A stretch of 14,570 nt of DNA from Sulfurimonas sp. (GTDB taxonomy: Bacteria > Campylobacterota > Campylobacteria > Campylobacterales > Sulfurimonadaceae). This document shows, piece by piece, positions 1 through 6,593 of this stretch. The stretch is from assembly GCA_022712845.1 (NCBI GenBank), contig JAFLJV010000140.1, forward strand, positions 1 through 14,570. Direction: 5' to 3'. The position numbers and the translations under genes are program-made. The notes under the pieces are model-generated. The model ran no database searches. It was not told the DNA's origin and saw only the letters and a program-made list of their open reading frames with translations. The first letter of the stretch is position 1. Each line of letters opens with the position of its first letter.

Positions 1-186
1 CCTGATATGACCCAAAGTAATTTTTACAATGAGCTTAGGTTTGATGTAAGTATTAAAGATGATGAAAAACTATTTTGTAGTGATATTGCAGACGCTGTTG
101 AACATATATTAGGTATGAGAAAAGGTGCTGTTGTAAGTGAATATACTATACGAAGTCTAAAATTTGGAATCTCTAAAAAATCATAA
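1..186 (+). CDS. C-terminal fragment of an unrecognised protein
   Basis: An open frame enters from the left edge in frame 1 and ends at the TAA at 184-186, giving the last 61 residues of a protein. The fragment is soluble and mixed in character (NELRFDVSIKDDEKLF, then DIADAVEHILGMRKGAVVSE), ending in a basic tail GISKKS. It has no membrane segment and no motif I can assign to a family. It is the only gene on the plus strand and converges on the flagellar block, its stop overlapping that of the neighbouring minus-strand gene by six bases. The coding call rests on the uninterrupted frame, sensible composition and the natural convergent ending. The function is unknown and the start lies outside the window. 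Confidence 0.65.
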   Translation, partial: PDMTQSNFYNELRFDVSIKDDEKLFCSDIADAVEHILGMRKGAVVSEYTIRSLKFGISKKS

Positions 187-435
187 TTTTATATCAAGCT
201 TACTTGAGATTGGAATATCTGTAGAGCGTAAAAATTGTAAGTTTTTTTTGATTTGATTAATTACAGCAGATGTATCATCCTGCAAAGAGTGAACTAGCTC
301 ACTGGCTTCTCTTAACAGGTATATAGCTTCTTGTATCTCTTTGACATCTTCTAGTTTTGGAATATCATCTAATAATTTATCTAAAGCATCAGTATTTTTT
401 TCAATTATAGCAATTTTTAATTTATTTAACCACAT
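181..435 (-). CDS. small helical protein after fliS, possible FliT-like chaperone
   Basis: An 84-residue protein that looks almost wholly alpha-helical and acidic, with heptad-like spacing of Leu/Ile (for example DALDKLLDDIPKLEDVKEI and EAIYLLREASELVHSLQDD). It has no signal peptide or membrane segment. Its ATG lies inside the 3' end of fliS, overlapping it by 14 bases, so it is almost certainly translationally coupled to fliS. In many bacteria the gene after fliS is fliT, a small helical chaperone of FliD. Size, fold style and position fit that role, but I see no diagnostic FliT residues, so the name is a positional guess. Its TGA at 181-183 overlaps the stop of the convergent plus-strand gene. 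An unrelated flagellar accessory protein is an equally open possibility. Confidence 0.7.
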   Translation of the reverse strand: MWLNKLKIAIIEKNTDALDKLLDDIPKLEDVKEIQEAIYLLREASELVHSLQDDTSAVINQIKKNLQFLRSTDIPISSKLDIKL

Positions 436-799
436 TCGTTGTTTCTCTCCATGCCTCTAAAAGAGCTTTGAAAACATTACTTACTTCATCTAATTTTATA
501 ACACTATTTTCATTGTTTGCATCAGTTAGTAGTTGAATTTCATAATTATATAAACCTTCTAAATACTCTGAAATATCACCTGGTCTATTATGATCTAAAA
601 TACTTATTAGTTCTGTAATTATCGCTATAGAGCGATTTATCCAGTAAACTCTTTTTTCAATATTTACATCTTTAATAGATTTTTTAGCTTGTGCATTAAA
701 ACGAAGTACCCCTTCGTAAAGCATCTCTATAAGTTTCGCTGGAGACTCAATTCCTACATTATTTTGAGCATAAATATTATGAGCAGTATTACCATACAT
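422..799 (-). CDS. fliS: flagellin export chaperone FliS
   Basis: FliS binds the C-terminus of newly made flagellin in the cytoplasm, keeps it unpolymerised and delivers it to the flagellar export gate. The protein of about 125 residues opens with MYGNTAHNIYAQNNVGIES, a typical FliS N-terminus, followed by the conserved PAKLIEMLYEGVLRF helix and the LISILDHNRPGDISEYLEGLYNYE region. The frame stays open to an ATG at 838, but I prefer the ATG at 799. FliS proteins begin MY..., an AAGGA Shine-Dalgarno (806-810) sits six bases upstream, and the predicted sigma-28 start site at about 839 would leave the upstream ATG with essentially no leader. It follows fliD and overlaps the next small gene. It is driven by its own sigma-28 promoter and probably also by read-through from fliD. 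Confidence 0.93.
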   Translation of the reverse strand: MYGNTAHNIYAQNNVGIESPAKLIEMLYEGVLRFNAQAKKSIKDVNIEKRVYWINRSIAIITELISILDHNRPGDISEYLEGLYNYEIQLLTDANNENSVIKLDEVSNVFKALLEAWRETTNVVK

Positions 800-805
800 A
801 TTAGA

Positions 806-810
806 TCCTT
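806..810 (-). promoter_or_regulatory. Shine-Dalgarno site that fixes the fliS start
   Basis: On the minus strand AAGGA lies six bases before the ATG at 799. The alternative in-frame ATG at 838 has only a weak TAAG in front of it. This site supports the shorter, 125-residue FliS. Confidence 0.75.
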
Positions 811-845
811 TTTTAGTATCTTTGTTAGTTTCTTTCATCTTAAAT

Positions 846-872
846 ATATCGACAAAATAGAGACTTAATTTA
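846..872 (-). promoter_or_regulatory. sigma-28 (FliA) promoter for fliS
   Basis: Read on the minus strand, the -35 element TAAA (872-869) is followed by exactly 15 bases (868-854) and the -10 element GTCGATAT (853-846). The enteric FliA consensus is TAAA-N15-GCCGATAA, so the -35 and the spacing match perfectly and six of eight -10 bases match. Transcription should start near 839, giving a leader of about 40 bases to the fliS ATG at 799. It lies in the 97-base gap between fliD and fliS. A second copy of the same arrangement lies before fliD. The prediction is from sequence only. Confidence 0.8.
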
Positions 873-896
873 GCTTTTTTAGTCTAAAAATTAGTT

Positions 897-2261
897 TTAA
901 TTAGCTGTTTGAGCATTAGCTAATTGAACAAACATTGATGAAGCAGAATTGAGTTTATTTATTATAATATCATATGCAATAAACTGTTTTTTAAGTATCT
1001 CATACCTTGAATCAAGTCTCTCTGTCGCTGAAGTTTTTCTATCTTCAAGTGAGCTTATACTTTCAGATAGAGTATCTTTTAAAAAATCTAATGTTGCATT
1101 AAATTTTGTATACTCTTCAATAATTACTGACATATCTGTAAAAGCTCCAGTTAGTGTTACAACACTTAAATCAGTTTTTGTAAAATCTCCACCAGAAAAA
1201 AATACTTGTGTATTTATAGAATTATCATCCATAGCTGTTTCTAAAACTGTTTTATCTAATGTCATTTTGCCATCTTTATCAATATCAAAACCATAATCAA
1301 TCATGCTTCCAACCCCACCGCCAACACTATCAATCATATTTTCAATTGCTCTTTTCATACCTTTAATAGTACTGTCTGTTGAAAATATTCCTCTATCTTC
1401 TGATTCCACACTAGGCTTAGTCATTTTATCAAGCTCTGTTATTGCTGCATTATACTTCTCAACAAAACTATCAAATTTTTCTAAAATACTTGTTCTGTCT
1501 TGAGCAATACTTACATCAGAAGAACCTGTTTCTTTAAGAGTAAGTGTAAGCCCTGTAATTAAATCAGTGATTTTATTACTTGATCTAGTTATAGCTTGTC
1601 CATTAAATGTAAAAGCTGAATCAATACCTGTTTGAATAGCTGTCATTCCTGTGCTAAGTCTAGCATCAACGGTCCCACTTATGTCTGTAACCGTAATATT
1701 TTGTGTTGTGCCAGTATCCACTGAACTCATAAAAAGTCTAAAATCACCTGCACTAACTTGAACTATAGTAGCATCCACTTTTGTTCCAGCAGCTGTATTT
1801 ATAAGATCTTTTAACTCTCTTAAAGTAGTTGTTGCAGTATAATCAACTGTAAAGTCTTCCCCATCTATATTAATATTTATCTGTCCAGCTGCCCCTGAAA
1901 CTAAGTCATCCTCTGTTGCAAAAGATCCTGATTGTTCTATCTGTTTTGTAGCTAAGGTTGTTACATTTATAGTAAAATCTTGTACATCAGTTTTTGAACT
2001 AGCAGATACCTCAACAGATGTACCAGAACTCACGGTTGCTGACCTATCATCCCAAAGAGTAGCAGTTTTAATAGCATTAATACTATCAATAAAGTTTGTC
2101 ATAGTTGCATCTATGATTTTTAAAGCCTCTTGTTTATCTTCTTCACTTGCAATTTCTAAGGTTATTGGAGTTATTTTAGCAGCTTCATCAGCAGCTCTTA
2201 ATTGATCTAAAACATCTTGTGTAAGGATACCTGATCCTGCACCAACTGAACTAATAGCCAT
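897..2261 (-). CDS. fliD: flagellar filament cap protein FliD (HAP2)
   Basis: FliD forms the cap at the tip of the growing filament, outside the cell, and folds exported flagellin into place. The 454-residue protein begins MAISSVGAGSGILTQDVLDQLRAAD, the FliD_N pattern, with the N-terminal domain running to about residue 105. A Thr/Ser/Asp-rich middle (about 105-215) fits the surface-exposed variable domains. The C-terminal half resembles FliD_C and ends in a long helical stretch (about 390-450) likely to form the coiled-coil leg. There is no cleavable signal, as expected for type III flagellar export. The ATG at 2261 has AAAAGGG six bases upstream. The length is close to enteric FliD (468) and much shorter than Campylobacter and Helicobacter FliD (about 640-690), so it lacks extra outer domains. 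A sigma-28 promoter lies in the end of the preceding gene. Confidence 0.95.
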   Translation of the reverse strand: MAISSVGAGSGILTQDVLDQLRAADEAAKITPITLEIASEEDKQEALKIIDATMTNFIDSINAIKTATLWDDRSATVSSGTSVEVSASSKTDVQDFTINVTTLATKQIEQSGSFATEDDLVSGAAGQININIDGEDFTVDYTATTTLRELKDLINTAAGTKVDATIVQVSAGDFRLFMSSVDTGTTQNITVTDISGTVDARLSTGMTAIQTGIDSAFTFNGQAITRSSNKITDLITGLTLTLKETGSSDVSIAQDRTSILEKFDSFVEKYNAAITELDKMTKPSVESEDRGIFSTDSTIKGMKRAIENMIDSVGGGVGSMIDYGFDIDKDGKMTLDKTVLETAMDDNSINTQVFFSGGDFTKTDLSVVTLTGAFTDMSVIIEEYTKFNATLDFLKDTLSESISSLEDRKTSATERLDSRYEILKKQFIAYDIIINKLNSASSMFVQLANAQTAN

Positions 2262-2277
2262 AATAAACCCTTTTCAC

Positions 2278-2300
2278 AAGCTACTTGTCTAGAGTAGCTT
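2278..2300 (-). promoter_or_regulatory. hairpin in the fliD leader, directly after the preceding stop
   Basis: AAGCTACT (2278-2285) and AGTAGCTT (2293-2300) are perfect inverted 8-base arms around a 7-base loop. On the minus strand the hairpin starts at the base after the TAA of the nucleotidyltransferase gene and ends about 16 bases before the fliD ATG. No run of U follows (the next bases are GTGAAAAGGG), so it is not a standard intrinsic terminator. With a start near 2307 from the sigma-28 promoter, it would lie at the very 5' end of the fliD transcript. There it could stabilise the mRNA, or protect the 3' end of the upstream message. The stem is seen; its role is inferred. Confidence 0.6.
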
Positions 2301-3035
2301 TTATATACTAATTATATCGGCTATTTTCTGTCTTTTTTTAATCAATCTATAAAATTCTATATTTGACTTAGCATAACTCTCTACACTACCTATATCTCTA
2401 TGATAAGTGTTATTTAAGTAAGTATTGATATTTCCTATATATTTTGGTAAAACATCATTACTAAAATCAATCTCTATTTTTTTCAAAGATTCTAAAAAAT
2501 TAAATATTGCAACTTCACAAATATATACAGCTCCATTTGCTAAATTTGATGGTGGATTTTTTACTTTTTCATAAAATTCTTGAACAATACCTTTAGAGTC
2601 AAGTTTAACAATACCACAACTACTTGGATTATCACTTTTAAATAGCATCATCGTTATATCTTTAGAATTTTTTTTATGAGATTTTATAAATTCATTAAAA
2701 TCACAAATACAAAGATTATCAGCATGAACCAACATAAATGGCTCTTTATCAAAAAACTCTTTATTTGCTAAAAGTGTACCACCAGTATTTAAAAGTTTTT
2801 CTTCATGAACTAAAGTAACAACATCTCTATATTTAGAGTTTTGTATAAATTCTTCAACCTGCTCACTTAAATATGAAGTATTTATTAAAAACTGATTCAC
2901 TCCCACCTCACTTAGATTTTCAAGCCAATACTCAAGTAGTGCTTTGCCATGTATCGGGACTAAACATTTTGGAATTGTATCTGTAATAGGTTTTAATCTT
3001 GTTCCTAAACCTGCTGCTAAAAGTAGTGCTTTCAT
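2301..3035 (-). CDS. sugar-1-phosphate nucleotidyltransferase (HddC/RfbA-like)
   Basis: Cytoplasmic enzyme of the NTP_transferase family, which joins an NTP and a sugar 1-phosphate to give a nucleotide sugar and pyrophosphate. The 244 residues open with the family signature LAAGLGTRLKPITDTIPK (NTP-binding loop at residues 9-16, Lys23). They also show NTGG at 83-86 and the metal-binding Asp of VHADN (D106). There is no left-handed beta-helix acyltransferase extension, so it is a plain single-domain form, as in HddC (heptose-1-phosphate guanylyltransferase) and short mannose-1-phosphate guanylyltransferases. Base and sugar specificity cannot be read from sequence alone. It abuts the HldE-like fusion gene with no gap, so the two probably act in one activation route. 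Its 3' end contains the fliD promoter. Confidence 0.9.
   Translation of the reverse strand: MKALLLAAGLGTRLKPITDTIPKCLVPIHGKALLEYWLENLSEVGVNQFLINTSYLSEQVEEFIQNSKYRDVVTLVHEEKLLNTGGTLLANKEFFDKEPFMLVHADNLCICDFNEFIKSHKKNSKDITMMLFKSDNPSSCGIVKLDSKGIVQEFYEKVKNPPSNLANGAVYICEVAIFNFLESLKKIEIDFSNDVLPKYIGNINTYLNNTYHRDIGSVESYAKSNIEFYRLIKKRQKIADIISI
2314..2340 (-). promoter_or_regulatory. sigma-28 (FliA) promoter for fliD
   Basis: On the minus strand, TAAA (2340-2337), a 15-base spacer (2336-2322) and GCCGATAT (2321-2314) match the FliA consensus TAAA-N15-GCCGATAA at every position but the last. The whole promoter lies inside the last dozen codons of the nucleotidyltransferase gene. The predicted start is near 2307, leaving a leader of about 46 bases that contains the 2278-2300 hairpin. 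It would let fliD be switched on as a late flagellar gene independently of the biosynthetic operon upstream. Confidence 0.85.
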
Positions 3036-4451
3036 CTACTCTAGCTCTTTGAGAATTTCTTCTTTTTTAATTGGTATATTCCCTACACGACTCACTTGCA
3101 CAGCTGCAGCAAGTGAGCCAAGATAAGCACTTTGCCAAATATTTGCACCAACACTTAAAGCCATCGCACTACATGTAAGAAGAGAATCTCCTGCACCACT
3201 AACATCCTTGACAATATTTCCAAGGGCTTTTATATTATCAGTTAAAAGTTTTTTATTTATTGTATTATAAATCATAACTCCCTCAGCACCTAAAGTTGTA
3301 AATATATATTTTGCATTTGATTTTTTTGCTAATTTCTCTGATAAAACAACTAATCCTGATTCAAAATCATTTAAAGAAAGTCTTATTTCTCGCTCTGTCG
3401 GTGTAACTAATGTCATATTTTTAAATTTAGCTATATCACCAACTTGCGAAGAACTTTGTGAGTCAGCTGCCATAAATATATCTTTACCAAGACTAAAAAT
3501 ACCTTTAATAACTTTATTTGTAAGAAGACCATATGAAAAATCAGAAAATATAATTAAATCTATACCATTTATAGAATTTTTTACATTTTTTAGTATTTCA
3601 CTTTCAATATCTTTATTTATACTGTGTTGTTTAACATGATTTACCCTAAGTAAAGTTTTACCATTGGCACGAAACCTCTGTTTTAGTGTTGTTGGTCTTG
3701 TACTATCACAAAAAAGTGATGTTTTTATACCTAAACGCTCTAATCCTTGTTTAACATAATCTTTATTTTCATCATCTCCAACTACAGAAATAAATTCTAC
3801 ATCTGCTCCCAAAGTTTTAGCATGAGAGGCAACAATAGCTCCACCACCTATAAACTTATTTGTAGCAAGTGGTGATACAACTATAGTTGGATCTTCTTGA
3901 CTCATCCCTAGTGGCTCACAAGTGATATATTCATCAACTATTGTATCACCAATTACAAGAACTTTTAAGTTTGAAAATTTTTCAATTACTTGCTTTAGAT
4001 TATCTAATTTTAAATCATGGCGTTTTAAAAAATCTGTACTATGTTCTAGATTATTACTAAGAGATAAAAATTCTCGCCTTAGTAAATCCATAGATGAAAA
4101 ACCAATTTCACCAGAACTAAAAAGTAATTTACCACCGTAACTATTTAATATTTCTAACTCAGGATTATCTTTTAACTCATGTTCTTTACCTTTTATAACT
4201 ATATCAGGCTTATTTTTTTTTATATACTCTAATACACTGATATCCAATATAAAAGCTTCATCAACATAACTAGTAGCTTCAATGGATTCTAACCTAATAT
4301 CTTGAGATACCCCTTTTGTATTAATTTCATCACTATTTATCCCCACTATTAGATAATCACCACTTTCTTTAGCAAATTTTAATAATCTTAAATGCCCTGG
4401 ATGGAGAATATTAAAATCACCATATACAAATACTTTTATTTTATTTTTCAT
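3036..4451 (-). CDS. HldE-like fusion, reversed order: nucleotidyltransferase then PfkB kinase
   Basis: A 471-residue two-domain cytoplasmic enzyme. Residues 1-130 are a cytidylyltransferase-fold domain like the C-terminal half of HldE (RfaE2), with the nucleotide-binding HPGH at 17-20 and FSSMDLLRR at 118-126 in place of the usual SST-containing motif. Residues 160-465 are a PfkB/ribokinase domain like the N-terminal half of HldE (RfaE1): VLVIGDTIVDEY at about 164-175, GMSQEDPTIVV where HldE has a similar SPEAPVPVV segment, the GGG loop at 202-204 and the catalytic VSGAGD with Asp422. HldE phosphorylates heptose 7-phosphate at O1, then adenylylates the 1-phosphate. Here the domain order is the opposite of E. 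coli HldE. Substrates are probably a heptose or related sugar phosphate. The start overlaps the previous stop by ATGA, so translation is coupled. Two neighbouring nucleotidyltransferase activities suggest either different sugars or a non-canonical role for this domain. Confidence 0.85.
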   Translation of the reverse strand: MKNKIKVFVYGDFNILHPGHLRLLKFAKESGDYLIVGINSDEINTKGVSQDIRLESIEATSYVDEAFILDISVLEYIKKNKPDIVIKGKEHELKDNPELEILNSYGGKLLFSSGEIGFSSMDLLRREFLSLSNNLEHSTDFLKRHDLKLDNLKQVIEKFSNLKVLVIGDTIVDEYITCEPLGMSQEDPTIVVSPLATNKFIGGGAIVASHAKTLGADVEFISVVGDDENKDYVKQGLERLGIKTSLFCDSTRPTTLKQRFRANGKTLLRVNHVKQHSINKDIESEILKNVKNSINGIDLIIFSDFSYGLLTNKVIKGIFSLGKDIFMAADSQSSSQVGDIAKFKNMTLVTPTEREIRLSLNDFESGLVVLSEKLAKKSNAKYIFTTLGAEGVMIYNTINKKLLTDNIKALGNIVKDVSGAGDSLLTCSAMALSVGANIWQSAYLGSLAAAVQVSRVGNIPIKKEEILKELE

Positions 4452-5383
4452 GAACTATAACTCCTATCCCAAATATCACAACCACGACAAATATCATATT
4501 TATTTCTATTTTTATTTAAATGACAATATCGTACATCATTAAATTTAGTATTTTGCCAGATTTCTTTAATACTCTCTTTTGAAAAATCTCCCATATAAGT
4601 TTTAGTATTATAATCAGCCGCACATATCCCAACTTTACCATCACTATGAATAGCCATTGATGAAAAAGGGGATATACAAGCTTTATCAGCATAAAATTCC
4701 ACCTTTTTTTTATCTTCTCCTAGTTGATTTCCCCAATTATGCATAGGCATTGTATAAGCTTTATCATGCTTAGATATTTTACTATTCCAATATTTAAGCC
4801 ATTCATTCTTTTGAGAAATATTTTGAGGTAACTCAACCATTCTAATAGTAACTTTTGAATGAGGATTAATTTCATTTTTTAGTTTTATATAATTATTTAC
4901 ATTACTCATAACTTTATCAAAATCTAATTTTACTCTTATACTTTCATAAGTTTTTTTATCTACTGAATCAATAGAAAACATAACTTCATCAATACCTGCC
5001 TTTAATACTTCTTTTGCTAGTTTTTCATTTAAATTCTGTCCATTTGTAACAAATCTAACTAATTTTATACCAACATCTTTTAACTGCTTAATTTTACTTG
5101 CTATTTTTTTATCAAGAGTTGGTTCTCCATCTCTATTTAGACATATTATCTCTATCCACTCGCTATATAAAGAGACCTCTTGAACAAATTTTTCAAATAA
5201 TTTATCCTTCATTATCTGAGAATCATTTCCATCCCATTCATTAATTGTACACATAATACATCTAGCATTACAAGCATTTATTGTTTCTATTTCAAAATAT
5301 TTTGGGAATTTTTCACAATCTTTTATATTTTTTAATTTTAATTTTTTAATTAAATTAGCAGCTATCATATTATTTTGAACCAT
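4448..5383 (-). CDS. radical SAM/SPASM enzyme 1
   Basis: A 311-residue radical SAM protein. The [4Fe-4S]-binding CNARCIMC gives C38-x3-C42-x2-C45, followed by a DGEPTLD segment (85-91) equivalent to the GGEP SAM-binding loop. Near the C-terminus, cysteines in CISPF, GICAAD, CHLNK and ICRGC look like a SPASM domain that holds one or two auxiliary clusters. The family makes a 5'-deoxyadenosyl radical to start difficult oxidations, epimerisations or rearrangements, but the substrate is not predictable here. The frame overlaps the methyltransferase upstream by 14 bases and the kinase fusion downstream by four. A later ATG at 5368, one base after the methyltransferase stop, is a possible alternative start, and neither start has a strong ribosome-binding site. 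Peptide or sugar substrates are both possible; the context favours sugars. Confidence 0.88.
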   Translation of the reverse strand: MVQNNMIAANLIKKLKLKNIKDCEKFPKYFEIETINACNARCIMCTINEWDGNDSQIMKDKLFEKFVQEVSLYSEWIEIICLNRDGEPTLDKKIASKIKQLKDVGIKLVRFVTNGQNLNEKLAKEVLKAGIDEVMFSIDSVDKKTYESIRVKLDFDKVMSNVNNYIKLKNEINPHSKVTIRMVELPQNISQKNEWLKYWNSKISKHDKAYTMPMHNWGNQLGEDKKKVEFYADKACISPFSSMAIHSDGKVGICAADYNTKTYMGDFSKESIKEIWQNTKFNDVRYCHLNKNRNKYDICRGCDIWDRSYSS

Positions 5384-6533
5384 TATGATTATCTTTTATT
5401 AAACTTATATAAAAAGCTCCTCTTCCAAAAGCATTTTTAAAATTTTCATATTTATTTGATATATTTTCTATAACATAATCTTTTTTATTTATTAGTTGTA
5501 TAATTTCTAGAATTGAATTATAGATTACAGGATCTTCATGATTTAAATCTTTCACATTATCACAAATTGCATATAAACCCTCTATAATATCTTCATCTGT
5601 ATTATTATTATTTACCACTGAATCTTTTACATATATAAATATATCTTTGCTTAATTCTACTAACTTTTCATTTTTAATATTATTTCTTTTTAAATAATTA
5701 GTTTTATAATGTAGTAAATTATGTCTATTTTCTTTAAACTGTTCTAAAAAATAATTATTAAATTTTATATTATTATTAGAAATTTCTTTATACCACCTAT
5801 AATCTAAAAATATATCTGGAGATGAATTATAAAATGTATAATTTTCTTCAAAAAACTCTATACACTCTTTAAAAGAAAAATTATAATTAAAATGCATTTC
5901 TCCCATTAGATTATCTGCACACCAATCTCTTTTAAAGCGGCTCATTCCTTTTAGTGTATTTAAATGTGAACTAAAAGCTGCTTCAAAAATATCTAATTTT
6001 TCATCAAATGTATGTTTATTTGTGACAAGTTTTGAAGCAATATAGTGTCTTAATATTTCAAATAAATAAGCAATTTCATCAATACATGTTAGAATTATTA
6101 TTCCATTTGGATTAAGTAATTTATTAAATTTTTCTAATACTTCTTTTTTATTATTTAAACCAGGAACCATTCCTTCGCAGATAATAATATCATATCCTAC
6201 TGATGATTTAAAATTTTCTAACATTGTATGATGAATTTTTATATTTTTTGTATCCACTTTATATTTTTTAAAAATTAAATTTATATCTTTAATAGCATAT
6301 TCATTAGGCTCTATTAAATCATAATTAGCTAACTCAAAACTTTGTGTTACTAATGGATTATATCCTCCACCTGGTCCTACTTCTAATACTCTTTTATTTT
6401 TAAAAACTATTGGAGGGACACCAAGTACTTTATATAAAGATATTCTTCTTGCAAAATGTTGTTGTAAATCATTGATATCTTGTTTTACAGGTGTTATTTT
6501 ATTTTCTATGTAATGTTTTAAAAATTGATTCAT
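5370..6533 (-). CDS. class I SAM-dependent methyltransferase with a helical C-terminal extension
   Basis: A 387-residue protein. The SAM-binding motif I is RVLEVGPGGGYN (48-59), followed by a motif II-like acidic end (NYDLIEPNEYA) and YDIIICEGMVP, typical of a class I Rossmann methyltransferase over roughly residues 40-165. The remainder, about 200-387, is Asn/Lys-rich and looks helical, without recognised motifs. It is far longer than a minimal methyltransferase and may bind the acceptor or a partner. The acceptor is unknown; sugar O- or N-methylation is an inference from the operon. The start has only a purine-rich A/G stretch upstream, and the 35-base gap before it is the largest inside the operon and holds an inverted repeat. 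The codons are extremely AT-rich (runs such as VVNNNNTDED), unlike the genes to the right of 9306. Confidence 0.82.
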   Translation of the reverse strand: MNQFLKHYIENKITPVKQDINDLQQHFARRISLYKVLGVPPIVFKNKRVLEVGPGGGYNPLVTQSFELANYDLIEPNEYAIKDINLIFKKYKVDTKNIKIHHTMLENFKSSVGYDIIICEGMVPGLNNKKEVLEKFNKLLNPNGIIILTCIDEIAYLFEILRHYIASKLVTNKHTFDEKLDIFEAAFSSHLNTLKGMSRFKRDWCADNLMGEMHFNYNFSFKECIEFFEENYTFYNSSPDIFLDYRWYKEISNNNIKFNNYFLEQFKENRHNLLHYKTNYLKRNNIKNEKLVELSKDIFIYVKDSVVNNNNTDEDIIEGLYAICDNVKDLNHEDPVIYNSILEIIQLINKKDYVIENISNKYENFKNAFGRGAFYISLIKDNHNGSK

Positions 6534-6554
6534 TTTTTTCTTTCTTAATTATTG

Positions 6555-6593
6555 AAATAATATAAAAATTATCTTGTGATTTTTATATTATTT
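6555..6593. repeat. perfect 15-base inverted repeat at the SDR/methyltransferase junction
   Basis: The arms 6555-6569 and 6579-6593 are exact reverse complements (all A/T), separated by a nine-base loop TATCTTGTG. The repeat covers the last codons and TAA stop of the SDR gene, and the 3' arm on the minus strand is U-rich. It could act as a weak terminator or attenuator, or stop 3'-end decay, and so lower expression of the genes to its left. Because it is A/T only in very AT-rich DNA, chance formation is more likely than for a mixed stem. No function is demonstrated. Confidence 0.5.

Noticed and set aside
194..207. Short hairpin TCAAG-CTTA-CTTGA as a terminator between the convergent genes
   Set aside because: The five-base stem is inside coding sequence and has no following U-run on either strand.
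876..890. Palindrome TTTTTAGTCTAAAAA after the fliD stop
   Set aside because: The arms are A/T-rich with almost no loop, and it lies upstream of the fliS promoter. It may be a weak terminator but I could not support it.
949..1503. Plus-strand open frames at 949-1296 and 1303-1503
   Set aside because: They lie wholly opposite fliD, have no ribosome-binding site or family resemblance, and look like mirror frames of Ser/Thr-rich coding sequence.
2944..4140. Plus-strand open frames at 2944-3126 and 3922-4140
   Set aside because: They lie opposite the nucleotidyltransferase and kinase genes, are short and low-complexity, and the minus-strand genes carry full family motifs.
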